64,000 nucleotides of DNA from Cyathus striatus. Taxonomy: Eukaryota; Basidiomycota; Agaricomycetes; Agaricales; Nidulariaceae. A program made the translations under genes and the position numbers. Positions 1 through 12,786 of the stretch are shown here, piece by piece. The notes under the pieces were generated by a model that had not been told where the DNA came from, did no database searches, and worked only from the letters and a program-made list of their open reading frames with translations. The stretch is from the NCBI GenBank assembly GCA_025738555.1, contig JAOVFP010000017.1:682001-746000 (forward strand), read 5' to 3'. The first letter of the stretch is position 1. Every line of letters begins with the position of its first letter.

Positions 1-315
1 TCAGATAATGTACCCAGTTTTAAATAACTATGTAAAGCTTCTGATATTCTGACCCATATAAGACTCAGCTATACCTAGCATAAACATGGAGTCCTGACAC
101 AGTTGTATAATGTACCACTTGAAAACTGTTGTAGATTCAATACCACAGAATCCAATAACAGATGATGCATAATGATAATGGACACCACAACCCTCAAGAA
201 CATTATGGGTGTATTCATCATGAACAAAGTCAATATCTCAACTTTTTTATTGTTCTTACTGTCTGACCCACTTCTTGAGAGTGGTATCTCAGACCTCCAT
301 GCAAATTCTAGCACA

Positions 316-756
316 CTAGTGTCTGCTTTGTATTTTATTATGATATGCAGGTGGAACTAGGGTGCATAAATATTCCCTAGTGGTGATTGACTCATTGATA
401 TCATCAAAGAAAATAAGAAACTTTGGGGGTGCTGAATGACCAGGCTTCCAGTTGTTCAGTATGAACTTCAAGTCTTCAAATTTTGATAATGGGCTTAATA
501 TCTTTTGAACCCCCAAAAAGATGTTGGAGCACTTGGTTGATTGATGAAATATAGTGAGGTTGGAGGTATGTATCCTTAAGATATCATGAACTATGTTTAA
601 AATATGCTGTGGAAGCATTGCAGATGTCATTAAGATGGGTATATCTTTCAGTAAGATATCATGGAGGCATCTAGAATGGCTGAGTGAATTGTACCTCTGT
701 AATTCCAGTCTTAGTTTCACACTATCTAGAAACCTATGATATGGGATGCTTTGCAT
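316..756 (-). pseudogene. RecQ-like DNA helicase fragment (relic)
   Basis: The minus strand reads open for 146 codons. It contains LMTSAMLPQHILNIVHDIL and, near the end, KFLIFFDDINESITTREYL followed by LVPPAYHNKI. These resemble the linker and the start of the second RecA-like domain of RecQ-type helicases scattered through basidiomycete genomes. The Walker A and DEAH motifs are absent upstream and the rest of the second helicase domain is missing downstream, where frames are closed. The fragment is about a fifth of a full helicase, so it is read as a degraded, probably transposon-linked copy. Family assignment rests on motif memory only. Confidence 0.42.
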
Positions 757-1309
757 TGCTCATCTAGGCCCAGAAGAACTCCACTATACTCAATGTGCAT
801 ATGGGACTTTTTGATTTATGTGTTTGCATTGCACATACTTTGTAAATTGCTAAAGGGTGCAATTCCACAATCTGAATGCAGTTTCAGAGCATCACATAAT
901 TTTTAATTTGACATTATAAAGCATACTTAAAGCCATATAAATGTAGAGCTCTTTATGCTTAGCCAGGTGTTCTGTACAGAATAGAAATGGCAGGGATATC
1001 ACTATAATGAAGGGTTTATTCTGTATAGCATCTGTGTGTGTCTGTATGGAATTGAAAATTCTGTGCAGAATATGCAGAATTCTATGATGAAGACTCTGTC
1101 AGAATCTATGCAGAACTTGTCAGTTATTATTAATTACTTATTAATAAATGTATTTACAATAAAATGAAATGTCCCTTGGATAGTTTGAACCTTCACCCTA
1201 CTGTATGATTTGTCATAAAACATATGTCACACTAAACTGCCTAAACCAATGTGTCTTCATTGGCATCACATAACTGCCTGTAATGTGATACTTGTCTGGC
1301 TGGTAACCT
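757..1309. other. AT-rich intergenic stretch, no gene seen
   Basis: No open frame or RNA gene is recognisable. Positions about 1030-1110 contain a word set (tctgtgtg, tctgtatgga, gaaaattc, gcagaat) that recurs inverted at about 1975-2062, discussed as a possible terminal repeat pair. Confidence 0.5.
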
Positions 1310-1930
1310 AGCACCCCCCCCCCCCTCCCTGCTTCATGGAGGCAATGACACTGCTGGCAAGACAGCATTGACACCATGTTGCCCACCAAGCACCCCCCTT
1401 CTCCCCCTCTGTGTCACAACAACAATAATGTTGCCATGCCATCTGCTACCACAATGATGACACCATCACTCAGTGCCCTTCTTCATTCCTCCCCCCTGTG
1501 TCACAATGACAATGACACCACATCACACAACTCCTCTCCTCATCCCTTCTCCCCCCCACATTCACAATGAAGATGACACCATATTGCCTACCACCCCCAT
1601 CCTCCCTCTCTATATCACAATAATGACAATGACATGCCATCCACCACCACCACCATCACCATGACACCATCACCTAGCACCCCCTCCTCCCTCCTGTGTC
1701 ATGATAATGATGACAGCACACCATCCACTGCCACCACTATCATGGCACTGTCACCCAGCCCCCCTTCTCATCCCTCCTCTCCCCACTGCATTGTGATGAC
1801 AATGACAATGCTACACCATCCACTGCCAGCTCCTTCAGTGTCATCTGAATGTCTGGATGACCACAACCCCTCCCCTCTTCCTCTTGCAGTGATGTCAAGG
1901 CCACACCATTCCACCTCATTCCACCTCATT
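1310..1930. repeat. Degenerate C-rich minisatellite
   Basis: A stretch of about 600 bp is built from diverged copies of a roughly 60-bp unit. Recurring words are AATGACAATGACACCAT, CACCCAGCACCCCC, CCTCCCCCC and TGTGTCACAATGA. It begins with a run of thirteen C residues after the word CTAGCACC. The Pro/Thr/His-rich open frames across it in several phases are by-products of the repeat and not genes. Confidence 0.75.
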
Positions 1931-2161
1931 CCTCCTTTCTTTCCCCCCTGCAATGTACTACAGTATAATTGCCATCTGCACAGAATCTTAAAACCACTTA
2001 AATTCTGCATGGAATTTTCAGGTCTGTACAGATTCCATATGGATTCACACAGATCCATACAGACCCCTTGGGGGAGTGTAAATTACTGTAAATATACACT
2101 TGGTGCAGATATTGCATTTGCATAACCTCAATTATTGCTACATACTGATGCACCGAATTTG

Positions 2162-3031
2162 TGATTTGTATTTAAATACTACTAATATATATTGTAATAC
2201 TCAAATAATCATCGCAAACCACAGGCTTTAAGTTCAAGAGAGAGAAAACACAGATAATGTATAAACTAGTATAAAGAAAGTAAACTATAGATTCTAAACC
2301 TTTCTAATATGAAATTACTTGGTTCAAGTACTGTTCAGATTCATTTCTATTCCAATTTATTACACTCCTAGAGTGGAAGAAGCCTAGGATTTCTCCTGGG
2401 ATTGCTTGCTTCTCCTCCTCCTTCCTGTCCTCCTTATATATCTTTTACAAATAAAACTGTACAGTATCTATATATGGAAAGGAACTACTCTAGACTACTT
2501 TATATGACGACATAATGTTGTTTCCAACATATTGACCATGCAGGAGCAACAATACATGTGGAATTCCATGTGGTAGATCAAACAGCGGGATAATTTCGGA
2601 GTACAAGTACGAAGTCACATGACTTGCTCTGGGCTATGCGTAACCGCAATAACCAGTTCGGAGATAACGGTTCTAATGCCTCGCTTTTGATCACGTGACA
2701 GGAATGCGGAACACATTCCTTAGCTAAGTTTCAATCAAGTACTGGGTGCATGTACATAGTCTTTTGGATTCTAGTAATTAGATAACACACATCTGGTTGT
2801 ATTTCCTTTAGTATATATCAATTAGATATTTCTGCTGGCAGTGCAGGACTCAACCCCAGCTCTCAGATGTCCCATTCCCTTAGTAATGTATTCAAAATAG
2901 AACACTTTGATTGGCAACTCAGGACTCGTCCCAACCCTTGTACTCATGATGTGCATTACTAATACTGAGTGCTAATATTATATGACAAATAGAGAGATTA
3001 ACCATTAAATATTTTTAAGGTGTATCAATAC
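2162..3031 (-). repeat. 870-bp dispersed repeat, left inverted arm, LTR-like core
   Basis: This segment matches 10751-11620 in inverted orientation along its whole length, with scattered differences. Read on the minus strand it contains TGTTGGAAACAACATTATG, a TATATAAGGAGG TATA-like box and a GAGTGTAATA word, an arrangement resembling a copia-type LTR. No primer-binding site or coding region follows it. The flanks of the LTR-like core are shared by both copies, so the mobile unit is larger than the core. Confidence 0.7.
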
Positions 3032-4577
3032 TTCCAATCAAAAGTCCACCTAAGGACATTGTGTCTGGTCTAGCAACATGACTAGCTATTGCTAGATAGG
3101 CATAGAATAAGGAGAATATTTAGATTTTTCTAGTGTGCTCAAAGCTCATCTAGGCTACTAGATAATTTTGACCAACTGTTCAATCATGCATCACACAGGG
3201 CCATGAACAGAACAGATTTAACTGTTGGTCACATGTCACAAAGACTCATGAACACAGGTACAAGGAGAACTAAAATTTGTGAAAATTCATTAAAAATAAA
3301 ATAAAATGAGTATAATAATTACAGTTGAAAGCCATTTAAATCTATTCCAGCTTAATTTCACTCACCCAATAGCTTAGGCTGCAAACAGTTCACTTCAGGT
3401 GTCACACATTCTATAGGGCTGCAAACAGAGGTTTGGACTGTCACACCTGAGAGGGTCTGGACACTTGGTTGAAATTATCCAGTAGTATAATACCTAGAAA
3501 AATAAAAGATTTCCCTATATGCAATATTTAGTGACATCTAGTGACATATAGGTGCACTGTAATCTTATCTATGTATATATAATTGTATTATTGAGGCCAA
3601 TACTTATTGAATATGCTTGAAAGAGGAATATTTGAACTGATAAAAGTGTATTATTAATATGCCTAGCATACTCCTACCTATTATAAAAACACTATTTCTA
3701 TATTCTATGTGCTACTTACAAATGGTATAATATACATGGGTTGTATTTAGTAGCTAAGGTAGAGGTCCTAGACCATTAGCTAGCATGAGAACAATTTGTA
3801 CTAATAACATGGCAGGTTTTCAGCTGTCATGTAATGATCAGTGTTGCACTGTAGCAAGACCTGTAGTGGGTGCTGTCATGTAAGATTGTTACACTTTTTC
3901 CATCTCAACCCCGCCAGACTATCCCTTTTTCATGTGACCCTTCTATTTATATCTTCTTACTTACTCATCCCGTTCTATTTATAGTATGATACATGTTTCA
4001 CCTTCATCATCTCTTACCCCTGACCCCTTACCCCTCACCAATCCCTGCCACCCTGGTTTGTCATACTACTGGCACAGACTTTACTTATTGATACATTTCA
4101 TCTATTTACGTACGTGTTTCATCTCGACTGCGGACCTCTGCCAAGTCATGGAAAGTCAAGGACTTTATTTATAGTAACATACCTTTCCACGAACAGACCA
4201 TACTTCTTTTGTATAAATAGCTCATGTATTCCGATCAAGCTTCCTCAGCTTGATCTTAGTTTAGCTATCATCCAATATAGCTGGCTAATCCCCTCTATCC
4301 TCTTTGAGAACCCCTCGGACCTAGAACACCGCTACTTCTATTTGCTTCTCAAGTGCTACTGTGAGAACACTGTCAAGTCCATTACTGCACTAGCACAGGA
4401 TCCTGGCCACATTATCGGAAAATGCGAATTACAGACCACCCAAGCTGTGTATTTAGAATACAATGCTTGTGCAGCATTATGTGCCTTGTTTTTAATGTGT
4501 TACAGCTTAAATCATATTTTTTAGGCATCTCTATGTGATGCTATGAATATTTTTGTCGCAAAACCTCCAAATCACAT
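3032..4577. repeat. Repeat-rich intergenic stretch with further inverted matches
   Basis: No convincing gene is present. About 3166-3255 (TTTTGACCAACTGTTCAATC and following) matches 10098-10190 inverted and about 8900-9010 directly. About 3793-3870 (GCAGGTTTTCAGCTGTCATG and following) matches 10245-10320 inverted. The block order is not conserved between arms, so this is a mosaic of repeats and not one long palindrome. The plus-strand open frames at 3986-4524 have no recognisable domain and fall in C/T-rich sequence. Confidence 0.55.
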
Positions 4578-7500
4578 AATTCCAGGAACCTGGCCAGTGT
4601 GTGGGAATCAAGCTGAACCCTGGCAATGGTTATTGACGATTACAATCACTACCTTTCTATCTTCCCCCCCACCCCACCACTGCATCCCAAACTTTTCAAC
4701 AACTACATTTCCTGGCTAAAGGTATGATACATTCATTTATAAAACATTTATAATGCTAACGACGTGCATTTCTAGCTGGATTTCGGCGTACTGGAGTCAT
4801 GTTTGCTGGATGAAGAGTGGGCATAATAGGTGTTTCATCGTCACTCTCAATTTCGTGATCTGACATTGGGAAAACAGCAGCCTTTTTACCTTGTTTATGT
4901 TTTTGCGGACTGGATGCTACTGCAGCTGCAGCTGCCTTTCTTGCAATGGTAGCTGCTCGCCTGGATTCGGTTGCCGCCTTCTTCCTTGCCGCCTCCTCTG
5001 CCCTCTTTGCAGCAGCCAATTCCCACCTCTCTGCTGCTTCATGTTTCTTCTGTTCCTTCTTGAGCTCAAGCTCGAGCTCCCTCTCCTTCCTTTTGGCCTC
5101 GCACTCTTCAAGCTTTCACTGTTTTTCGGCTGCAGCTTTCTGTTGTTTATCCAATCATTCCTGTTCCTTCCAGTTATGCACCTCTTGTCGAGCTTCTGAT
5201 GCAAGTCGCTTGTAATGGTCATCAATTTGCTTCCGTTGAAGCTTCAACTGCAGAGCCAATTCCTTCAAGGCATTCTTCATCGCCATTTCCCACTCGCATC
5301 GGGCTAGGGCATCAAGACACTCATCCACTGTCATGTGCCGTGGATGAGTACTACTTTTCTTCTTCGTTCCTCTTGTCTGATCTTTATGGTAAGCCCTATT
5401 TCGCAATCGTGCATTCTCCTTATCCATCAATACTAACTGAGTATAGTTTTTTTCGAGCTGAATCCCTGCTTCCAGATATTGTACCCGCAAATCCTGGATG
5501 TGCTTCCAGAGAGCCCGAGCGGATGCATTGTATGGTGGAGGTGGGGGTAACTCGATCCGGTATGTTACAGATTTTGCAACATTTACTGTAGATGTACTAG
5601 TAGTATCAGTTGTAGATGCATCGGTGGATACTGAGGTGAGTGAAGCGGCGGATGGGGTATCACTGGGCATGAATGATGGGGATGGGGATATGTTTGTTGT
5701 GGATGTACCCACACCTGGTGGGGTGGATGTCACTGGGATAAGCATTGAAGGTAGACATGCAGGGATTGGCTGTGCGGCTTTAGTGGTAGTGTTTTTGGAT
5801 GGAGCAAATAGAATGGGATCGATCACATTTGGATTTAGAGGCCAGATTCCAGTTTTAGCGAAGGCAGATATAATGGTGGATGGTTTAAAGGCTGCAGTAC
5901 GAGCTGCTGAGTAATGTTTAAGAAAGCTGAATTTCGAGATGGGTATGTATTCGTTTGAAGACTTTATGACGCAAGATTTCCAATGGCTGGCAAGTGGTCC
6001 AAAGACCCCAACATTGCATGGTTGCAATGCATGTGTAGTGTGTGATGGAAGACAAACCACAATAATGTGGTTGTCAGCTGCAAATTTGCAGAACTTGTAT
6101 GTACAATGTGAATTATGTCCATCTAAAATCAAGAGCCAATAGCCATTGGAGATATTTCGCTCTTGTGATGCTGGATGAAAATCACGTTCCAGCCACTTTG
6201 TACCCAATTCTTGATCAGTCCAGCCGTTTGGTGAATGTGAGAGACTATTAATAAAAAATGTTAGAAAATCAAAATAAATGTGTATAATTAATGATACCTT
6301 GCATTACAAGGGTTATTCCTTCCCCATTCCAAATCTCTGCGTTTACCCTGGTAAATAACAGAAGGTGGAAGAGCAGTACCATTCGCAGAGATGGCTTCAA
6401 TAATAGTAATCATTTCACAATTACCATCTTCAACCTGGTTAACAGTCTTCTGATCATGATCAACCAAAGCAGCAACATGCTTCCCAACTCCTAGCTGTAT
6501 ACCTTTTTCATCGGCATTGTAAATATTCTCTGGGGGAATGTTATACTTTGTAATAATATCATCCAACATTGTGTAAAACTCAGCTACAACAGCTGGATTT
6601 AAAGAGTGTGCACGACACTGTTCAAGACTTGCAGTCCATTTGACCTTCAGATCTGGGTGGCGAGACATGAACCGGTGAACCCATGTATGTCCCACCTTTG
6701 TTCCAGAAATACTCTCAGCATGATCCATCAAGGTTGATTGGGTGATTGGCATGCCACAATACCCCATCTCCTTAATCCATTCAACTAAAACATCCTCCTG
6801 AGCGTCAGTAAGTTTCCGTTGAGAACTATGTGCCTCTCGCCTAGTTTTGATGCCATTAAAACGGTTGGTAAGTGTACTTCTCAGTACATTATATGCCTTT
6901 GCTGCCTGCCGCAAGCTAAGTTTATGAATACCAGCATCATTAACACCAGAATCATGAATAGCTTTAATAGCTAGTTGCAAGTGCTGCTCAGATGTGAGCA
7001 AAGAAAGATCAAGCGGTTCAGTTTCAGAATGAGTACTGAGCGGGGTAGTAGACATGATGATAATCTGCTATTGTCTTCTCAGTGCAGGCTGCGTAGTATA
7101 AGTAAATACTTCATATCTGGCATTCTAGAATCACAGAACCCCCAGATTCCACTACACGTGTTGTATTGTATTGGTTCAGGATCTAATTTAAGCATTTTGA
7201 GGTAGATAAATGGTACAAAGCAACGAGAATGTTTGTGTATTGTATTTAGAAGTTCATACACTGGTCATTTGACTATTTAATAACTTCATGAATACATATA
7301 TACCAAAAATACATTGAATGTAGAATGTATTTTCGTCACTTCCCTCAGATTATCAGTAGATAAGTGTTTTTGATAAGATTTGGGAGATATGGATCAGCGG
7401 ACACTTCTAGAACTGAAAAAAATTGCTAAAATTTCGGTCAACACTTATTCATGAGGGAATATATATAAAAATTCATATTCCAAAAGATGAAGACATTTGG

Positions 7501-7935
7501 ATTAAATGTGACAGAGAAAAAGCTACTTTACTATCTCCCTTTAAAGTACATCCTCAGCAATGACCAGGCTAACACTTTGTATGATACCACAAGATCCAAA
7601 GCACTTGGTGCTCTACTATACATTTCATGCGACAGAGAAGGTTCAAAAATAGGCACTCAAGTTATATTTACATGGTAGAATGTACAGAAGCAATCACAAA
7701 GACGGCTTCATGAAGGCCTGTGGGATTTTGCATGCTATTTATAGCGGAGTTTGATCAACATCGCCACTTTAACTCCACATTGCTCAATGGTAGGACAAGC
7801 AATTGTTATGAAATTTTGTAGATGAGTAGAACTAGTGCTATTCTATTGAAATGTAAAAAAAAATTGGGATAAAGAGGTATGTAAATGCTAGAAAATGAAA
7901 AATGACCAGCTTCCCAGTGTGGCCAGGTTCCTGAT
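4578..7935 (-). mobile_element. Pogo/Fot-like DNA transposon (Tc1/mariner superfamily), decayed
   Basis: The transposase relic at 4756-7055 is bracketed by an imperfect terminal inverted repeat. The left end reads CAGGAACCTGGCCA at about 4583-4596. The right end reads TGGCCAGGTTCCTG at about 7920-7933, which is its exact reverse complement. Both are followed inward by related TGGGAA and AGCTG words. A TA dinucleotide lies just outside both ends (CATAAT at left, CCTGATAG at right), as expected for this superfamily, but the exact boundary is uncertain by a few bases. About 880 bp of non-coding DNA separates the transposase start from the right end. Confidence 0.55.
4756..7055 (-). pseudogene. 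Pogo-type DDE transposase, inactivated
   Basis: Model: complement(4756..6244, 6298..7055) with a 53-bp GT-AG intron that restores frame; about 748 codons. The N-terminal part has a psq/CENP-B type helix-turn-helix (HKLSLRQAAKAYNV and the WIKEMGYCG region). The DDE_1 domain follows, with the first acidic residue in YNADEKGIQLG and the second in LILDGHNSHC. The third catalytic position, normally Asp in the LQPxDVGVF motif, is Asn here (LQPCNVGVF). Two in-frame TGA codons lie at 5155-5157 and 5116-5118, after which the same frame stays open as an Ala/Lys/Glu-rich coiled coil to 4756. The protein would have cut and rejoined transposon ends in the nucleus; this copy cannot be active. Confidence 0.85.
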
Positions 7936-9417
7936 AGCTGACAGTAGTGTACAACTCTACATTGTAACTGTTTAGACTTCAACTTCATCATATGACTTAC
8001 GAGTGTAGTGACAAGTCATGTGATTATTATATCACATTATTATAGACCACGAGACCAGACATCACGAGACCAGCTCAGATCATAACAAAGATCTTTCAAT
8101 ATCATCAGTCGCAAGCATGATAGTAAAATGAACTGGTTTACAAACATGTGATAGCAGGTCTTGAATATTAGACCTTAATGAAATCTTATTGGATAGTCAG
8201 GCACAATATTTACTTTGTGCATGAATCACAATAACTGAGCCAGCATGCTACATCCATGTCTCATGTGAGCTTCATCATGAGTAAGTCTATATCTTGTAAA
8301 CATTTTATCTTCAGTATAGATTGTTGATTATAATGATGTCCTTACAAATGGTATGTAGTTTGAAGATAAAATAGTGTAGGTAAAATGGTACCACAGACAT
8401 AATGGTGTCACCTGTTATAAAAATAACATATGGTATCTGAATGATTTGAAATGCACCAACAAGGAATCGAACTTACAACTACAAGACAGAAAAACTTCAT
8501 TTCAGGGATGTTCTACCAATACTCCATGTGATGTTACTTATTAGTGATGATAATATTAGTTTATTGTATATAATTCACTCAGTAAACCAGTAACATTTGT
8601 TTCTCTCTCCTTTGACTGCACATAATAAGCATGATTTGCAGTATACTGAGGTAATTCTTCAATGCATTTTTCTTTGGAAATAAGAAGTGTTGGTAATGTA
8701 TGAACTGTCTAAACACTCCACAGTTATTGAATACAAATTTTACACATACTACATACTTCATCAGTAATTTATAGATGCAGATTAAATTTAGACATCTTAT
8801 AAATTTATTATCCTATCTTTCTTAATGAAGTATAGAAATAAAATAAAAACAATGGCTGATAAAATCTGCACCATGCATGGATTGAACACACAGGCTCGTC
8901 CTTTCCAGTCATTCACACCAGTAGTCATCATTTCTCAACTGGAGACTTTTGACCAATTGTTCAGTAATTTTCAGCATGACACAATAGTTTTGTTCATTGC
9001 TCTGTTCAGCACCTAGTCTAGTGTGTGACTGGCATAAAAATTGTTCACCTTGCATTGACTATCAATATCTCCTTTAGATTCTTGGAATATTGTTGACAAT
9101 TAGTAAATTATGTATGAGAGCTAGTATATTGAATCTCATTGTCACCCAAACTAGTCCAGTTCCAAATGTAGCCTGCACTCAATGAATAGCTCTTAGCAAT
9201 GTTCCCACTTGGGTACTGGTGCCACATTAACACTGAACAGTATATAATGCATGTATTTATGAAGCTAGAGAAAGATAGCTCTTTCGATTCAATACCTACA
9301 GGTGAGTTCATTGATATGTTACCCAGAGAAATTATATGCTAATCAATTGATAATTAAATGCTAGAATATCTATGGCCTCAATTCCTGTACAACTAGGGCA
9401 TGTGAGAATGCACAGTT
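7936..9417. other. AT-rich stretch without recognisable genes
   Basis: Small open frames occur on both strands but none has a recognisable domain. About 8900-9010 is a further copy of the dispersed block also seen at 3166-3255 and, inverted, at 10098-10190. Confidence 0.5.
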
Positions 9418-9978
9418 GGTTGGATTGTATCAGCATTTGAAAAGTTAAATAAACCAGAAACTGTGAAAAAGGTGTGTCAGGTAGCCCTGGAACTCAATTT
9501 CAGCTTGTTAATGTTAGAAATACAGGCTTGGAAGATGTACCATGCTAGTAGTTTTGATCTTTCTTGGGAAAGCCTTATCAGCAAAGAAGCCCATGATGCT
9601 CTGGGTAATCTACACATTGATAATCCTGAGTTTTATGCCAAGCTTAAGCTTTCAAGGACAGCTGAATAACTGAGACTCACAGTCAGCGATACAATTACAG
9701 CTAATTCAAATGATAGTGACTTCACAGTAAAGAATGGCGAGCTCATTTCAAATGAAATTATTTCTTCAGACTCAGCTGTACCATTGGAAGCTGTGATAGA
9801 GCATTACAAGTAGATGTATTCAACAACTGATGATGATGACTCAGAGTTTGGTGGACTTCAGCTTGAAATGGATGCCGAGAGCACATTGGTTGAAATGGTA
9901 GATGGTGTATTAATGGATGCAACCCCAGATTGGGGCATGGGCAGAGGAAAAAAATTAAAAATACATTGTACTCTATGA
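9418..9978 (+). pseudogene. Broken open frame, possibly the C-terminus of a transposase
   Basis: One frame can be followed for about 185 codons with only two interruptions, TAA at 9667 and TAG near 9811, ending at a TGA near 9976. It reads WIVSAFEKLNKPETV at the start, then an acidic stretch (TTDDDDSEFGG). A helical stretch beginning W-[IV] and followed by an acidic tail recalls the C-termini of Tigger/pogo-type transposases, but the similarity is weak. The long-range frame conservation suggests a former coding sequence. No catalytic domain is visible upstream. Confidence 0.33.
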
Positions 9979-10750
9979 GAACTTGGGAGGGACATTAGAC
10001 TATTTCTATTATAACATAGCACATGAAAATGTCATTGAAATCTTTATATATTTTTTCAGACTTTTTGGTTTAACTAAACCTTTGTTCACAACTGTCCATG
10101 ATGCATGACAACAGGTCAGATTGTTCTGTTCAGAGACCCTGCATGATGTGTGACCAAACAATCAGTCAAAAGTCTCCAGTAATTTTCTCATCACATGGTC
10201 CTAATCTGGTTCGATTGAATGTCACTTCTGTGTCACTGATGATCTCAAAGATCTACATGATAGCATCCACTACAGGTCTCACTACAGCACAACACTGATT
10301 GTTACATGACAGCTGAAAACCTGCTGTGTAAGGGTCATGTCTAACCTAAGTAGAAAAACATCTAAGAATAGAAACATCAAGGTCAGAGCTTATTCTCAAC
10401 ATTGGTGGGAAATAGTTACCAGTAAGGCTGGAGATCAAGCTAAGTGCACATCTATTCTAATAATAGCTTATTGAAGCCATGTTATTGCATCATAGGAAAA
10501 GGCATGAGGACTAGACTCACAGCAAGTGCCACTATCTAACCATGCTGTACCAGCACTGTGCATCAGCATGCCATAGGTGCTTGGCCTGGCCTGAGACCCA
10601 GCATTCCTGGCAAGCTTATTCAGCAGTTCCCATTTCCACACATCAAAGCACATGGCATCACTCCTTCATATGGAGTGTTCCACCTGCAGGATTAGTTTAT
10701 TATACTGTATTATCTTCCCATATAGGCACATTCTTGGTGCTCATATGTAT

Positions 10751-11620
10751 GTTGATACACCTTAAAACTATTTAATGGTTAAATCTCCCTATTTGTCATC
10801 TAATATTAGCACTCAGTATTAGTAATTCACATCATGGGTACAGGGGTTGGGATGAGTCCCAAGTTGCCAATCAAAGTGTTCTATTTTGAATACATTATTA
10901 AGGGAATGGGACATCTGAGAGCTGGGGTTGAGTCCTGCACTGCCAGTAGAAATATCTATTTGATATATACTAAAGGAATAATACAAGATGTGTAATATCT
11001 AATTACTAGGGCCCAAAGACTATGTACATGCACCCAGTACTTGATTAAACTTAAGGGAATGTGTTACACATGTTCTTGTCACATGATCAAATGCAAGGCA
11101 TTAGAACCATTATCTCCAAACCGGTTACTGCAGTACTCACAGCCCAGAACAAGTCATGTGACTTTGTACTTGCACTCCAAAAATATCCTGCTGTTTGATC
11201 TACCACATGGAATTCCACATGTATTACATGGCTCCACATGGTGTATGTGTTGGAAACAACATTAAGTCATCATATAAATTAGTCTAGAATAGTTCCTTTC
11301 CATATATAGGTAGTGTACAGCTTTATTTGTAAAACAGTATATAAAGAAGACAGAAATGAGGAGGAAGAGGCAAGCACCCTAGGAGAAATCCTAGGTTCCT
11401 TCCACTCTAGGAGTGTATTACATTGGAAATAGAACAAACCTGAACAATATTTGAACCAAGTAATTTTATATTTGAGAGTATTGAATCTATAGTTTACTAC
11501 CTTTATACTAGTTTATACATAATCTGTGTTATATCTCCCCCAAACTTACAGCCTGTGGTTTGGGATAATTATTTGAGTATTACAAAATATATTAGTACTA
11601 TTTATATACAAATCACAAAA
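10751..11620 (+). repeat. 870-bp dispersed repeat, right inverted arm, LTR-like core
   Basis: This is the inverted partner of 2162-3031. The LTR-like core begins near 11247 with TGTTGGAAACAACATTA, followed by a CATATATAGG box, a second TATATAAAGAAGAC box and GGAGTGTATTAC. The upstream part carries GGGACATCTGAGAGCTGGG and CAGGGGTTGGGATGAG. Related words recur at about 1985-2100 of the 52-kb segment (52000-52100), so the family is dispersed in this genome. Confidence 0.7.
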
Positions 11621-12786
11621 TTGGACATCAATGTCAAGTTGTGATTTATTCTGGTCCATCCCAGATGCCTGTATTTAGTCTAAATGTCTACTTATGGATT
11701 AGCTAATATTCAATTGCTGTATTTGTATGAACTATGTAGTTTCTCTTAGCTATGTTCCATAAGATATTTAATAGGTAGCTTTGTGTAGTAGAAGGGCAGT
11801 CTCCTGTGCCCTGAGAAATACCATCTAGCAGTTCATGTTAGTATTTTTGTGAGCATTGAAATTCTAAGTGCAATGAGAGTGTGAAATCCTAAGTCTATGC
11901 TAAGTCTGAGATTAAGGAATGTGCATCAAAACACACACCAAAGCATTCACTAAGCCATATTCCTTCTTGAACATTGGTCTTCAACACCTCCCTTATACTT
12001 TACTTCACCTGGAAGCATCTTGCATCTGAGTCTTACCCACTGAGCATTTTCTTAGTGAGCATATGTGGTGTGAGTTGAATTGATTATATTTTAATTTATA
12101 CTATGTTGCACTAAACTAGGTACTTTATTATGTATACAGCTAGAGATACATATCTAATTTACCTATGGACTAAATCACTACTACTACAGTACTACCATAC
12201 TATGTGAATACACAAGATGTCAGTAATACTATCTGCTATGTGGCTACCATCAGTGATGAAGCACATACCTAAAGCCAATGTACCACATACCAGCTGCAGC
12301 CAAACTCAAACATGCCCCAACTCTCACTGAAAGCAACATTCCTGTGTCCACTCATTTCAATTCCTTCTGACAGCAATATGGTAACCACAACACTGACAAA
12401 ATATCTGAGTCAGTGTTCAGATGCCGTGTTTGAGACACAATAGATCTTAAAGGGAAAGTAAGGACTTAATGCAAGTGTGCAAAGTCACATGTAGCATTGT
12501 GGGAGAGAAAGAAAGAAAGTCATTCTGTGAGAAGTGCCATGGTTGTATGATGAACTTACATTAGGGATGCTAACCAAAATTACCAAATTCTTTTGTGTTG
12601 TTGATGGACCTAGATTTTACTCGATGTGCATAGATATTTGTATAAGTTATACTTAATGAAAGTTCGGCTACGAGTCAAGAATTTAAGTGCATGCAACAGC
12701 CAAGAATTTGTTTTAGTTCTTGACTATATGTTCCTAGATGACAATAGATGGTGTATAGAGCCTATATCTCACTATGTGTCATTAGA
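11621..12786. other. Intergenic stretch, nothing recognised
   Basis: AT-rich sequence without a long open frame. A short GAAAGAAAGAAAG run lies near 12505. Confidence 0.5.

Noticed and set aside
1376..2125. Pro/Thr/His-rich open frames
   Set aside because: Translation of a degenerate C-rich minisatellite in several phases; no start context or conserved frame.
4891..5914. Plus-strand Cys/Ser/Leu-rich open frames
   Set aside because: Antisense of the pogo transposase and its Ala/Lys/Glu-rich C-terminus.
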